Assembly (NCBI GenBank): GCA_039819785.1
Contig: JBCBRH010000022.1
Location: 3,849 to 67,848, forward strand
Direction: 5' to 3'
DNA from: JBCBRD01 sp039819785
GTDB lineage: Bacteria; Pseudomonadota; Alphaproteobacteria; Rhizobiales; Hyphomicrobiaceae
Length of the DNA: 64,000 nucleotides
The notes beneath the pieces were generated by a model. The model did not search any database and was not told the origin of the DNA. It was given only the letters and a program-made list of their open reading frames with translations. Position 1 is the first letter of the stretch. Each line of letters begins with the position of its first letter. The position numbers and the translations under genes are program-made. This document shows positions 36,718 to 47,467 of this stretch, piece after piece.

Positions 36718-38154
36718 TCACTCGCAGTAGTTGGATCTCTTGCGGGGTGCCAGATCGACATGGAAATGGTTGCGATGGGCGTTGTTGGCTTCTGGCCCCA
36801 GTGTCGTCCCAAAAATTCGGCACGCCCGCTCATGGGCTTCCTTCAGAAAACGCGCACGGGGCGATCGTGCAGGCTTCGGCTCTTTAGGCGCTGCAACCTT
36901 GGTGATCTGTGATTTGCGCGATAACGCACCGGCAGCCGCTGACTGGGCCGGTTTCGGTCCACCCAGACGGCTGGGCCCTGAAGCACCGCCTTCAAGTGAA
37001 AACGCCGCCGTACCGCCAACACCGTAACCTTCAAAAAGCGTGGCCCTGCGCAGGGCTGGCGGCGGAACACCACCGGCCCCCTGTTGCGTGCCCTGGGCTG
37101 CGACCTGAGACGCAGCCTCTTGGTCAGCCCGTTGCTGAGCCTGATCTCGGGCCGCAGAGGCTTTCGCAGCCAACTCGGCATTGCGCTTCTCAATCCGTTC
37201 GCGCCGCGCAACCTGGAACGCCTCAATATCTCGGCCCGTCGGCCCCCAGTGGCTCAACAGCCGTGCATCCCGGCCCTTGGCGGTCACAAACCCCCGAATA
37301 TCAAGCGCGTTGGCTTTGGCATGTTCCGACAGACGGCCATTCTTGCGGCCATACGCATTCCGACAGGAATACGAGCTCATATTCTCCAGCTTGACGATCG
37401 GGCTCTTAAGATGCTTCCGCGCAAGCGGCTGAAGGTCCTTTTCTAGCCATTTATGCAGCGCGACGACCATATCGCAGTTCACGATTGCCGGTGGGACAAC
37501 CGCGACGCGGGGTGATGAGCCCAGACTGATCAGCTTAACCGGAGCGGCATCACCGCAAGGCCCCTTTTTGATCGGGGCTTCGGGCCGCGTTTCGGCCTTG
37601 ATGTTCCCCAGCAAACGGCGACATCGCGCTTGCGCGACTTGAATATCGTTTTGAGTATAAACGTCCGCAACGGCTGGCGCTTTTGGCTGGGCCAGACCGG
37701 TCTGGCTTGGCTGCTTCGCACTCCCGGCTTGTCGGCGAAGCGGCGACGCAACCGGTGGTCGACGTGGGGAGGCTGAGGGAACGGTGACGCCACCAGCCGC
37801 CGTTTGGCGCTGAGGCAAGACCTTTGGCCATTCAGGTTCAGGCCCCGTTGAGGGATAGGGCTGTGTTTGGACAAATGTCTTCGTGTGCCAGGGCTTGGGC
37901 TGTTTTGTAGGGAGAGGTGGAACGACGACAACGCGGTTGGGCTTGGAGCGCGACCGTCGCGTCCGCTGATCCCCACCGGTAAGACTGGTAATGATTTGGT
38001 TGAGGCTTTGTGCGTGAGCCTGATCGCTCAGCAGCGTGACGCCGGGTAGAATGACAAGGCCCACAACACCAGCAGCAATCACCGGCAGTGAGCAGGCAGC
38101 CCATCTCGCAAATCTCCAACGCACAAAACGCACCAAAACACTCCGTGCAGCCAT
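36718..38154 (-). CDS. Extensin-like C-terminal domain protein
   Basis: The 478-residue protein has a membrane anchor near residues 17-40 and a Pro/Arg/Ser-rich linker. Its conserved domain starts near residue 200 and has a long Ala/Gln/Lys-rich insertion before its last part. Motifs are ISLGSSPRVAVVPPAIVNC, MSSYSCRNAYGRKNGRLSEH (likely metal ligands), ANALDIRGF and a final NAHRNHFHVDLAPRKRSNYC. These are the marks of extensin-like C-terminal proteins, which share the fold of D-Ala-D-Ala metallo-carboxypeptidases. A periplasmic wall-remodelling role is inferred. Confidence 0.85.
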   Translation of the reverse strand: MAARSVLVRFVRWRFARWAACSLPVIAAGVVGLVILPGVTLLSDQAHAQSLNQIITSLTGGDQRTRRSRSKPNRVVVVPPLPTKQPKPWHTKTFVQTQPYPSTGPEPEWPKVLPQRQTAAGGVTVPSASPRRPPVASPLRRQAGSAKQPSQTGLAQPKAPAVADVYTQNDIQVAQARCRRLLGNIKAETRPEAPIKKGPCGDAAPVKLISLGSSPRVAVVPPAIVNCDMVVALHKWLEKDLQPLARKHLKSPIVKLENMSSYSCRNAYGRKNGRLSEHAKANALDIRGFVTAKGRDARLLSHWGPTGRDIEAFQVARRERIEKRNAELAAKASAARDQAQQRADQEAASQVAAQGTQQGAGGVPPPALRRATLFEGYGVGGTAAFSLEGGASGPSRLGGPKPAQSAAAGALSRKSQITKVAAPKEPKPARSPRARFLKEAHERACRIFGTTLGPEANNAHRNHFHVDLAPRKRSNYCE

Positions 38155-38572
38155 TCTCTACGTGCCCCCGTCCCGTATATCTACCGTCTCGTCAAGATCT
38201 GTGGCGTTGCGCCCTACGCGGTCGGATTGGGCAAGTCTGTCCCACGACCCCGTAAAGCGATTAAAGCGCGCATATCAGCTCGCGAAGCCGTTCACCGACT
38301 GACATCCCCCGGCAATCCAATAGTCGGTGATTCGCGCGCAAGAAAGGCAGCGTCTTAAGATTGACGACCCTTTTGCCCGTTCAATCTCAAACGCCACCGG
38401 CCCAGCTCCGAAGCGCTGGACCGGCTTCGGCGGTAAATGCTGGAAAACCTTGACAAAGCCGACAAGAGAGCCAGATGCGGCGTAAGCGATGCTGCCCCAC
38501 AGCCAGATGCCGTGTGCGCCCCAAAATGATATGCAGGTTTGGGACAAAACTTCAGCCAACGGACGCACCACC
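38155..38572. other. Divergent intergenic region
   Basis: About 420 bases between the extensin-like gene and the CoA-hydrolase gene. A 150-residue open frame on the minus strand overlaps the 5' end of the latter and is judged a shadow. No RNA or operator was recognised. Confidence 0.35.
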
Positions 38573-39658
38573 ATGACAACGACGATGCAACAAAGCGCGC
38601 AAACCGTCATCTCGGAAAACGACCGTGCTGCTGCCGTCATCACGCTAAACCGCCCGAAGGCGCTCAACGCACTCAATGCTGAAATGCGCGCAGCCATAGC
38701 CGAGGCGATCCACCCGCTGACCCGCAATCCCGAGATCTACGCTCTTGTTCTGCGGTCCACCTCTGCAAAGGCCTTTTGTGCCGGAGGCGACGTCCGCGAA
38801 CTGGTCACGTGGGCAAAAACGGATCGAGCACGCGCAAAAGGTGCATTCGCCGCCGAGTACCAACTGGACTGGGCCTTGGAATGCTTGACCAAACCCAGTG
38901 TCTCGCTCGCGGATGGATTTGTTATGGGCTCAGGCGCTGGGTTGACCGCCTACAACACCCACCGGGTCGGCGGCGAACGGTACGCGTTTGCGATGCCCGA
39001 AACAGCCATCGGGTTCTTTCCAGATGTCGGCATCGCGCACGCTCTGGCGAGGATGCCGGGGCATATCGGAGCCTATCTCGGCCTCACTGGTGCGAGGCTG
39101 GGGCGCGATGATGCTTTTCACTTAGGCCTTCTGACACATCTCATCTCGGCTGATCAGTTCGACGATATTCAGGAACGTCTGGCCGAGGCCTGGCCCATTG
39201 ACGACGTTCTGGACGACCGTCACATGCCACCCGGCAGTGGCGAATTGAGCCTGCCTCGGTCAGTCATCGACGACTGCTTTGGAGCAGAAAACGTTCAGGA
39301 TATCTTGAGCCGACTGGAAGTCGTGGTCGGCACACACCATGACTGGGCACAGAAAACCTTAAAAGACCTGAAGGCCCGCTCACCCATCGCCTTGGAGGTG
39401 ACGCTGCAACATATCCGCAAGGCAGCGCGCTATGATCTGCGTGAAACGCTGCAGATGGACTATCATCTGGCCGTTCGATTTCTCGAAGAGCCGGATTTTG
39501 CCGAGGGAGTCCGGGCAGCCCTCATCGATAAGGATGGTCAGCCAAACTGGCAGCCAGCCGAGCTATCAGACGTGAGCCAGGAACGAGTTGCTGCCTTTTT
39601 TAAGCCCGACGAGACGGACGCCCTGGTGCTGCCGAGCCGCGAGGATATGCAGCGCTAG
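38573..39658 (+). CDS. 3-hydroxyisobutyryl-CoA hydrolase / enoyl-CoA hydratase family
   Basis: The 361-residue protein is of the crotonase fold in its long form, as in 3-hydroxyisobutyryl-CoA hydrolase of valine breakdown. Motifs are LNRPKALNALNAEMRAA, AFCAGGDVREL (oxyanion loop), GFVMGSGAGLTAYNTHRV, and FAMPETAIGFFPDVGIAHAL carrying the family's catalytic Glu and Asp. A C-terminal extension (DYHLAVRFLE) also fits. The product assignment is by family and should be read as enzyme class. Start ATG 38573. Confidence 0.88.
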   Translation: MTTTMQQSAQTVISENDRAAAVITLNRPKALNALNAEMRAAIAEAIHPLTRNPEIYALVLRSTSAKAFCAGGDVRELVTWAKTDRARAKGAFAAEYQLDWALECLTKPSVSLADGFVMGSGAGLTAYNTHRVGGERYAFAMPETAIGFFPDVGIAHALARMPGHIGAYLGLTGARLGRDDAFHLGLLTHLISADQFDDIQERLAEAWPIDDVLDDRHMPPGSGELSLPRSVIDDCFGAENVQDILSRLEVVVGTHHDWAQKTLKDLKARSPIALEVTLQHIRKAARYDLRETLQMDYHLAVRFLEEPDFAEGVRAALIDKDGQPNWQPAELSDVSQERVAAFFKPDETDALVLPSREDMQR

Positions 39659-39956
39659 CCTGCAGGACTTGGTAAATGGCCGGGCAACATTTGAGCCTTG
39701 TGGTCGTGTGAAACCATCAAAAGCAAACAAAGCCAGACATCTGAGCACAATCTCCAGGTGCAATTCGAACGCTTACAGCATCGTTTCGCCCAATTCGCGC
39801 CAACTCAGGGTTGATAAAGTCTTCCTGGGACCCCCCGTTACTATTCTTTTACTATGTCTATTTAGGTAACCTTTATCTATCCCGATTACCTTTTGTCTCA
39901 ACCCAGAAGCAAAAACTGGGAAACGAATAGTCAAACAGGTAAGAGGCAAGAGTAAT
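39659..39956. promoter_or_regulatory. ldtR upstream region, AT-rich
   Basis: About 300 bases precede ldtR. The last 120 are AT-rich, in contrast with the flanks, and contain the near-palindrome aggt-a-acct at 39868. They probably hold the promoter, and perhaps an LdtR autoregulatory site; I cannot identify a specific operator. Confidence 0.4.
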
Positions 39957-40469
39957 ATGAGTGTCGCATTCGACATGGGGCGCCACACCGCGCCGGAAGC
40001 GGAAGAGCAAAACTTTCGCGGAGAGTATCTCCAGGCGTTGCGTTTGATTGAACGCCTTCACCGTCTTCTGCTCGACGTGATCAAAGACGAATTTGACCGT
40101 CTTGGCGGCGTCGATCTCAACAGCGTGCAGGCCTTGCTGCTCTATAACATTGGCGACAGCGAACTCACTGCAGGCGAATTGAAAACCCGCGGTTATTACC
40201 TTGGCTCAAACGTGTCCTATAACCTCAAGAAGCTCGTGGACATGGGTTACATCCACTATAAGCGCTCCGAAACCGACAAGCGCTCGGTGCGCGTCAGCCT
40301 GACAGACAAAGGCTTAGAAGCCTGTGACGTGGTTCACAAGCTTTACGAGCGTCAGTTGGGGTCCATCGAGACCGTTGGCGAAGTCAACCAGGAAGACTTT
40401 AATCGTCTCAACAAAGCGCTCGTACGTCTTGAGCGCTTCTGGTCAGACCAGATCCGTTACCGTCTCTAA
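39957..40469 (+). CDS. ldtR: MarR-family regulator LdtR
   Basis: The 170-residue protein is a MarR winged-helix regulator. It has a helical dimerisation start (EYLQALRLIERLHRLLLDVI), a recognition region ELKTRGYYLGSNVSYNLKKL and a wing YIHYKRSETDKRSVRVSLTD. This matches LdtR of Liberibacter and Sinorhizobium, which controls L,D-transpeptidase and stress genes. The downstream gene is an L,D-transpeptidase, as in that locus, and control of it is therefore inferred. A terminator follows. Confidence 0.88.
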   Translation: MSVAFDMGRHTAPEAEEQNFRGEYLQALRLIERLHRLLLDVIKDEFDRLGGVDLNSVQALLLYNIGDSELTAGELKTRGYYLGSNVSYNLKKLVDMGYIHYKRSETDKRSVRVSLTDKGLEACDVVHKLYERQLGSIETVGEVNQEDFNRLNKALVRLERFWSDQIRYRL

Positions 40470-40942
40470 CCACGGCAAAACGGCCAGGAATTAGCAACAA
40501 GGGATCGCTTTCGCGGTCCCTTTTGTGTTTCTGGGTCACGGCGAATTCGAGAAGCCGGATTTTCGCATCATCCGGCTTGGCGAGAGCATCTCCCCAACGC
40601 CCCAGACGAAAAGAATTGTTGCGCCTGCGCATCACACTCTGTTTTGCCCCGGATTCTCGCGGGCCAGCCCTTTAGTTCAGCCCCCGAATAACGCACAGTT
40701 AGGCACTGTGACCGCGCCGTCAGACCAACACCGGCAGTCCATGAGCGCGCAAGTCGTCGCCCATGTGGACACGCAAGTGTGAGGCTGGCGTGAGCAGCGG
40801 GTTGAGGGTGAGTTAACAGTCGGTGATTAGCGTGTGTCAGGCCGGGGCGCAGTGTAGGATTTGGCAAAGCCTAATCTGCAATGGACCCCGCCAAAAATTG
40901 GCGCGCTGCATCAGCGCTCAAATACCATGAAGAGGTCTCCTC
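40470..40942. other. Intergenic region between ldtR and the transpeptidase gene
   Basis: About 470 bases. It holds the ldtR terminator at its left end and presumably the transpeptidase promoter. No gene or RNA was recognised. Confidence 0.4.
40498..40527 (+). terminator. Intrinsic terminator of ldtR
   Basis: aagggatcgc and gcggtccctt form a stem with a ttt/c loop, followed by a T-tract (ttttgtgttt), 30 bases after the stop. Confidence 0.8.
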
Positions 40943-42226
40943 GTGACGAAAGCGCACCTTCACCGTTTCTCGCAGATTTTGGCTATCGCCCCTTTTGCGG
41001 TGCTGGCTGCCGCATTCGCAACGCCCGCTAACGCCCAGGGTCCAAACGATTGGATGTCAGGCGTTTTCAATCAGAGCAGTTCATCGGGCTACCTGGATCG
41101 AACGTTCGCCAGACGCTGGCAGGCCAACCCGCCCAAGGGCTTCCCAACGCTTTCACCTGCCAATCTGGCTGCAACCAAGGCAGCCGTTAAGCGCTACAGT
41201 AAGATCGTCAAATCTGGCGGCTGGCCAAAAATCCCCGACGGGAAGTTAGTGGGCGGCAGTTCAGGCCCGGCCGTCGAGCGCCTGCGTCAGCGCCTCACAC
41301 TCAGCGGCGAACTCACCGAGGCGTCCTACTGGAGCCCCGACCATTTTGGTGTCGGCCTCGAAAAGGCAGTCAAACGGTTCCAGGCCACGAACGGTCTAGC
41401 ACCCACCGGCATCGTAGACAGGCGCACGCTTGCAGCATTGAACGTACCGGCCAAAGACCGCCTGAAGCAGCTCAAACTCGGTGTGAAGCGTTTGCGCCAG
41501 TATGTGCGCAAAACCAAGAGCGGGCGCTATGTGGCCGTCAATATCCCAAGTGCTCAGATCGAAGCTGTGGTAGACGACCGCATCGCTTCGCGCCATGCTG
41601 GTGTTGTTGGCAAGATTGATCGCAAGACACCGCTGCTCACCTCACGCATTCACGAACTGAACTTCAATCCCGTTTGGCGCCTCCCGCCCACGGTGGTCAC
41701 GAAGGACTTGATCCCGAAGGGCCGTAGTATGCACCGTAAGGGGCAGTCGGTACTCGTCAAATATGGGATCGACGCCTACGACGGTTCGGGCCGCAAGGTG
41801 AACCCGCAAAAAATCAATTGGACGTCCAGCCGTCCCTTCAGCCTGTCCTATCGCCAGCAGCCCGGTGAGGATAATCCGCTCGGCTTTGTGAAAATCAACT
41901 TCCACAATGCGCATGCCGTCTATTTGCATGATACGCCTTCGGATACGATTTTCGGCCGAAATTTCCGCGCCGCAAGTTCCGGCTGCATCCGCGTTCAAAA
42001 TATTGAGCAACTCGCCACGTGGATCTTGAATGGCCAGGATGGTTGGGAGCGCTACAAGGTCGATGCCATTAAGGAAAATGGTGAACGCAAGGACGTCCGG
42101 ATCAAGAAGCCGGTCAAACTTTACTTCACCTACATTACAGCTTGGGCGACGAAGGACGGAGTGGTTCAGTTCCGTCGTGATCTTTACCGTCGCGACAGGG
42201 TTAGCAGGCTGGCATCGGCTTACTGA
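40943..42226 (+). CDS. L,D-transpeptidase with peptidoglycan-binding domain
   Basis: The 427-residue protein starts with GTG and a signal peptide (AIAPFAVLAAAFATPANAQ). A peptidoglycan-binding domain follows (AVERLRQRLTLSGELTE ... FQATNGLAPTGIVDRRTLAAL), then a YkuD catalytic domain with VYLHDTPSDTIFGRNF and the nucleophile Cys in SSGCIRVQN. These enzymes make 3-3 crosslinks or attach proteins to peptidoglycan in the periplasm. Adjacency to ldtR matches the ldtR-ldtP locus, so LdtR control is inferred. A strong terminator follows. Confidence 0.9.
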   Translation: MTKAHLHRFSQILAIAPFAVLAAAFATPANAQGPNDWMSGVFNQSSSSGYLDRTFARRWQANPPKGFPTLSPANLAATKAAVKRYSKIVKSGGWPKIPDGKLVGGSSGPAVERLRQRLTLSGELTEASYWSPDHFGVGLEKAVKRFQATNGLAPTGIVDRRTLAALNVPAKDRLKQLKLGVKRLRQYVRKTKSGRYVAVNIPSAQIEAVVDDRIASRHAGVVGKIDRKTPLLTSRIHELNFNPVWRLPPTVVTKDLIPKGRSMHRKGQSVLVKYGIDAYDGSGRKVNPQKINWTSSRPFSLSYRQQPGEDNPLGFVKINFHNAHAVYLHDTPSDTIFGRNFRAASSGCIRVQNIEQLATWILNGQDGWERYKVDAIKENGERKDVRIKKPVKLYFTYITAWATKDGVVQFRRDLYRRDRVSRLASAY

Positions 42227-42571
42227 AATCGCAGCTGCGGAATTGCTGCGGCACAAAAAAAACCGGTGGGTCGCACATGCGCCCATCGGTTTTTTTTGTT
42301 GTGCCGCCTTTATTTGCAACGGTCGCAACTGCCTGCGGCACTCAGCGCCGATGACGTAACCAAGAGACGCATTGTTTCGAGCGTTATCAGCGGCTAGCTT
42401 ATGCTGACCGCTAAAACACCGGTGGTATAGCCCGTTCGCAAATTGAACACCTCAGGCCATGAAATGCGCCGCATTTTTTAGTCCTTTTTGGGTTCTATGT
42501 AGATGACTTGTGCTCTGTCCAGCTCATATGCTCGGAGGAGCCAACGAAAAAATAACGTCCGAGGTCGGTGA
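42227..42571. other. Region upstream of hemA
   Basis: About 345 bases. It holds the transpeptidase terminator and the hemA leader; a cggagg-type ribosome binding site lies at about 42533, somewhat far from the ATG. No Fnr box (TTGAT-N4-ATCAA) was seen. Confidence 0.4.
42254..42300. terminator. Bidirectional intrinsic terminator
   Basis: aaccggtggg pairs with cccatcggtt across a loop; it is preceded by eight A and followed by eight T, so it can stop transcripts from either side. It serves the transpeptidase gene on the plus strand. Confidence 0.9.
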
Positions 42572-43819
42572 ATGAACTACCAGTCCGTATTCGAAAATGC
42601 GATCGGCGCCCTTCACCGAGAGGGGCGGTACCGTGTTTTCGCGGACCTGAAGCGTCGCTGTGGAGCCTATCCGGAGGCCCAGCATTTCGCTAACGGCTCT
42701 GACCGTCTCCCATCACCGAACGAAGTGCGCATCTGGTGCTCGAACGACTACCTTGGCATGTCGCAGCACCCAAAGGTCCTTCAGGCGATGCACGAGGCGC
42801 TTGATACCGTGGGGGCAGGCTCCGGTGGCACGCGCAACATCTCGGGCACGACCCACTACCACGTGGAACTTGAACAAGAGTTGGCAGACCTGCACGATAA
42901 GGAAAGAGCGCTTCTCTTCACGTCCGCCTTTGTTGCCAATGATGCAACGCTGGACACCATTCAGCAGTTGATCCCGGGCCTCGTTCTTTTCTCCGATGAA
43001 AAAAACCACGCTTCGATGATTGCAGGCATCCGACACGGCGGCGGCAAGAAGCACATCTGGCGGCACAACGACGTCGCTGATCTTGAGCAGCTTCTCGCGC
43101 AGTATCCAAAAGACACGCCAAAGCTGATCGCGTTTGAAAGCGTCTACTCGATGGATGGGCATATCGCGCCAATCCACGCCATTTGCGATCTGGCCGAAAA
43201 GTATGGCGCCATGACCTACATCGATGAGGTCCACGCAGTCGGTCTTTATGGGCATCGCGGTGGAGGCATCTCAGAACGTGATAAGGCCGCGCATAGGATC
43301 GATGTGATCAACGGCACGCTGGCCAAGGGCTTCGGCGTGATGGGTGGCTACATCGCTGCTTCCAAGGCGATCTGTGATGCCATCCGGTCTTATGCGTCCG
43401 GTTTCATTTTCACGACATCTCTGGCACCCGCGATCGCAGCCGGTGCCCTGGCTTCCATTCGGCATCTGAAGACCAGCAATGATGAGCGTTTGCGGCACCA
43501 GGAGCGGGCAGCCACCTGCAAGGCCAGGCTGATCGACGCCGGGCTGCCTGTGATGGACAACCCCAGCCATATCGTGCCCGTCATGGTCGGTGATCCTGTA
43601 CACTGCAAGGCAGTGACGGATGCCCTGCTTGCGCATCACGGGATTTATGTTCAGCCGATCAACTATCCGACCGTCCCTCGCGGAACAGAACGCATCCGTC
43701 TGACGCCGTCACCTGTTCACACCGACGAGCACATGGATCATCTGGTGAGCGCGCTGACATCGCTTTGGGAACGCTGCCCGGTGGCAAAGGATACTTACGT
43801 GCGCCTCGCTGCGGAGTAG
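42572..43819 (+). CDS. hemA: 5-aminolevulinate synthase
   Basis: HemA condenses glycine with succinyl-CoA to 5-aminolevulinate, the first step of heme, B12 and related tetrapyrroles by the C4 route. The 415-residue PLP enzyme has IWCSNDYLGMSQHP, GSGGTRNISGTTHYHVELE, FESVYSMDGHIAPI, TYIDEVHAVGLYGHRGGG and the PLP lysine in GTLAKGFGVMGGY. The end YVRLAAE is followed by a 24-base tandem repeat that contains the stop codon. The B12-binding gene lies about 870 bases on. Confidence 0.97.
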   Translation: MNYQSVFENAIGALHREGRYRVFADLKRRCGAYPEAQHFANGSDRLPSPNEVRIWCSNDYLGMSQHPKVLQAMHEALDTVGAGSGGTRNISGTTHYHVELEQELADLHDKERALLFTSAFVANDATLDTIQQLIPGLVLFSDEKNHASMIAGIRHGGGKKHIWRHNDVADLEQLLAQYPKDTPKLIAFESVYSMDGHIAPIHAICDLAEKYGAMTYIDEVHAVGLYGHRGGGISERDKAAHRIDVINGTLAKGFGVMGGYIAASKAICDAIRSYASGFIFTTSLAPAIAAGALASIRHLKTSNDERLRHQERAATCKARLIDAGLPVMDNPSHIVPVMVGDPVHCKAVTDALLAHHGIYVQPINYPTVPRGTERIRLTPSPVHTDEHMDHLVSALTSLWERCPVAKDTYVRLAAE

Positions 43820-43881
43820 CGGAACCAAGAAGCTGCGGAGTAGTGGAACCAAGAAGCTGCGGACGGAGTAGCGGAACGCAG
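43808..43881. repeat. 24-base tandem repeat across the hemA stop codon
   Basis: Three units start with gctgcgga: 43808-43831, 43832-43855 and from 43856. Units 1 and 2 differ at one base; unit 3 has a 4-base insertion (cgga). The first unit contains the last codons and stop of hemA, so a slippage event copied the gene's end outward. Confidence 0.85.
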
Positions 43882-44694
43882 CAGCCTCGGCGTAGTGGTG
43901 CCCACCCATTTGAGACTGGTAACTTCGGTGGTTGAACCCGCTGCAGTTTTTTCCTCGTTCCAACCCGTCTCGTGGTGCATTTTTGTGCAGCGCAAGTTGC
44001 GCTCGATGTGAAATCGACGGTCGCTGCTTATTCGCCGAAGGCTCCGAACGTGACGCGCCCGGTTTGACTTTGGGCAATACGATCACTGCCTGAGATGACC
44101 ACGTCGAATGCAGCGCTTGCACCGCGACCGGCGCCTGTTCAAGGCGACTTCAGAAAGCATCCTCCAAAAAGACAAATTTGGAGGCAATTTCAGTTGTTTC
44201 ACACGCTGTTCAGTTCACAGATAAGGCTGCATCGAATAGGAGGGCCGACCCCGTCCACGACCACGAAAGAGCGAGTCGCAATCCGGCCGTTTGTACCTTT
44301 CCGTCTATAGACCAAAGTGCCCTCGACAGGGTCTCCAATCGCGCTTGTGAGCCATTAACATGCGTGTAATGCTAGGTACTATAACGCGTAGAAGACAGCA
44401 GTGTCGGACATCTCAGGAATAGACGAACTGGCCCAGGCCAGCGGAAAAAAGCCAGCCTAATCAAAGAGCGGCAAAAAAGAACAACCCGAGAGCCGCAAGA
44501 CGGGCTCAACAACGACGACAATGAGTTCGTTACTGCTTGTCGCGGGTCAAAAAACCTACGCTAGGGACGAGACGCGCCGTACGAACCTGACACTCGCGCA
44601 GACACTGCGCGGAATGCCGTCAAGTAACCGATGCCAAACCTGCCATCCCGGCTCACGGTCAACAAACACCGGGCATCGTTGAGGGGAAGTTCAA
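43820..44694. other. Long noncoding region between hemA and the B12-binding gene
   Basis: About 875 bases. Apart from the tandem repeat at its start, I see no gene. Open frames on both strands have no family-like sequence. A GTG-start gene follows with the ribosome binding site gagggga. A small RNA or long leader could be present but cannot be shown. Confidence 0.45.
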
Positions 44695-45528
44695 GTGCAA
44701 AACCCAGCGACCGATTTCGGCCAGATCCTAGATGAAGCCGCCTTGGCCCGGACCCGCACGATCATCACGCTTCAACGAACGAAGCTGGACGAACAAGCCC
44801 TGGCACTGATGGCCGAAGAAGTTCTCGTCCGCCTCTCTGAGAGTTTTGAGAAAACACTACGCGGTCCAGCCATCCCAAACCGGGCGGAAATCGACGCCTT
44901 TTGTGATTTGCTCATCGGCGAAGATGAAGATGCAGCCCACGAAATGATCGTGTCCATCCGTGAAGACGGTGCCAGCCTCGATACCGTTTACCTTGGATAT
45001 TTTTCGCAAGCTGCGCGCCGACTGGGCGAACTGTGGGAAACGGATAAGGTTGCGTTCACCGACGTGACCATCGCATCGGGCCGGATGTATGCCATCATGC
45101 GCGCCATGCGCCACATCATTGCAGCCCCACCGCCCAGCAGCGAACGGCATGCATTTTTTGCATCTGCCCCCTGCGAGACCCACACCCTCGGCGTGACCAT
45201 CGCAGCAGACCTTCTCCGTCAACGTGGATGGGAAATCGACCTGGAAACGGATCGCTCACACGACGAACTGGTCGCCGCAGTCCGCAGAACGGACCATAAC
45301 ATCATTGGGCTATCCGCCAGCCACTCGGATTCGTTGGTGGCCCTGTCACGGTTGGTTGTCGCCATGCGCATCGTCAAGCCGCATGCGTTCATCATGATCA
45401 GCGGATCGATTACGGAAGCCGTCCCTGACATCAGCCAATTGATCGACGCGGATTGTGTCGTCTCGAACGTGCCAGACGCCGTCGAACATATGGAGCGTAT
45501 CTTGGCCGAACGCGAAGCAAGCGCTTAA
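44695..45528 (+). CDS. Cobalamin-binding-domain protein (AerR/PpaA-like)
   Basis: The 277-residue protein has a helical first half (about residues 1-145, VYLGYFSQAARRLGELWETD) and a B12-binding Rossmann-like second half. The latter has ETHTLGVTIAADLLRQRGWE, a variant of the DxHxxG motif, then IIGLSASHSDSLVAL and AFIMISGSITE. This is the plan of PpaA/AerR and related stand-alone B12-binding regulators, which modulate tetrapyrrole or photosynthesis genes in some alphaproteobacteria. Lying just past hemA makes a tetrapyrrole role plausible, but no DNA-binding domain is seen, so a protein partner would be needed. Confidence 0.75.
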   Translation: MQNPATDFGQILDEAALARTRTIITLQRTKLDEQALALMAEEVLVRLSESFEKTLRGPAIPNRAEIDAFCDLLIGEDEDAAHEMIVSIREDGASLDTVYLGYFSQAARRLGELWETDKVAFTDVTIASGRMYAIMRAMRHIIAAPPPSSERHAFFASAPCETHTLGVTIAADLLRQRGWEIDLETDRSHDELVAAVRRTDHNIIGLSASHSDSLVALSRLVVAMRIVKPHAFIMISGSITEAVPDISQLIDADCVVSNVPDAVEHMERILAEREASA

Positions 45529-45953
45529 AAGCGCACAAGCCGACGTTCTCACTGACAAATCGCCACTTCTCACTGACAAACCGCCATAAGAACAATGTGG
45601 CGGTCGTGAACACGGCCGGTGGACGGCTGCAAGCTATGAACCATTGTGCTTTTGCACAGCATTGCCGGGGCGGCCGGGCCCACCAAAGCGACAAAGCCTC
45701 AGCCCCATGGACCCCGCTTGATCGTGAACCCCGCTGAATCAAGGGTAAACCTACCCGTTCGGGCATTCGATCGGGCAAAAAACCCCACCCCTTACGCTGG
45801 GCAGGCGCGGCAGGCGGTCACCGTTTATTGGCAGACCATACACGACTATGGTAGCGGTATTGTTCATCGTAGCGGTCCAGGCGGGTGGTCCGATAATCAA
45901 AACCCGTCGTTTGGCATACCACAGGCTCATAACCCAAAAAGGCGAGGACGCTC
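45529..45953. other. Region upstream of glyA with repeats and hairpin
   Basis: About 425 bases. It holds the direct repeat and hairpin at 45546-45604. The remaining part is the glyA leader; no riboswitch family was recognised. Confidence 0.4.
45546..45604. repeat. Direct repeat with adjoining hairpin
   Basis: ttctcactgacaaatcgcca (45546-45565) and ttctcactgacaaaccgcca (45567-45586) differ by one base and follow each other with a 21-base period. The second copy ends in accgcca, which pairs with tggcggt (45598-45604) to form a 7-base-pair hairpin. It lies just after the B12-binding gene. Confidence 0.75.
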
Positions 45954-47258
<1,305 letters not shown>

Positions 47259-47368
47259 TGGTCGAAGCAAGGTCGAACTGAGCGGGGCGCAGCATCGTGA
47301 CAGCGCGAATTCGCTGGGAGAATAACACCTAGCGCCTACTCAGACGGCGATTGAACCGCTAGACTAAG

Positions 47369-47400
47369 ACGCCAGCTTTCAGGAATTGGAGGCTGGCGTT
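47369..47400. other. Hairpin between glyA and nrdR
   Basis: acgccagctttc can pair with ggaggctggcgt (two G-U pairs) around aggaatt. Without a T-tract it is not a typical terminator, but it may slow RNA decay or polymerase after glyA. Confidence 0.5.
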
Positions 47401-47467
47401 AATCGTTCTGGTCACACACGGCATCATCGGCACGTGTTGTAGCCAACTGGTGAGGACTTCGGCACAG

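Noticed and set aside
38275..38727. Minus-strand open frame of 150 codons
   Set aside because: It overlaps the 5' end of the CoA-hydrolase gene and looks like its antisense shadow.
43808..43881. Tandem repeats after hemA as a CRISPR array
   Set aside because: Units are directly adjacent with no spacers.
47335..47400. D-arm-like stretch on the minus strand (tRNA fragment?)
   Set aside because: No T-arm, anticodon stem or acceptor stem can be formed; the pairing is explained by the simple hairpin at 47369.
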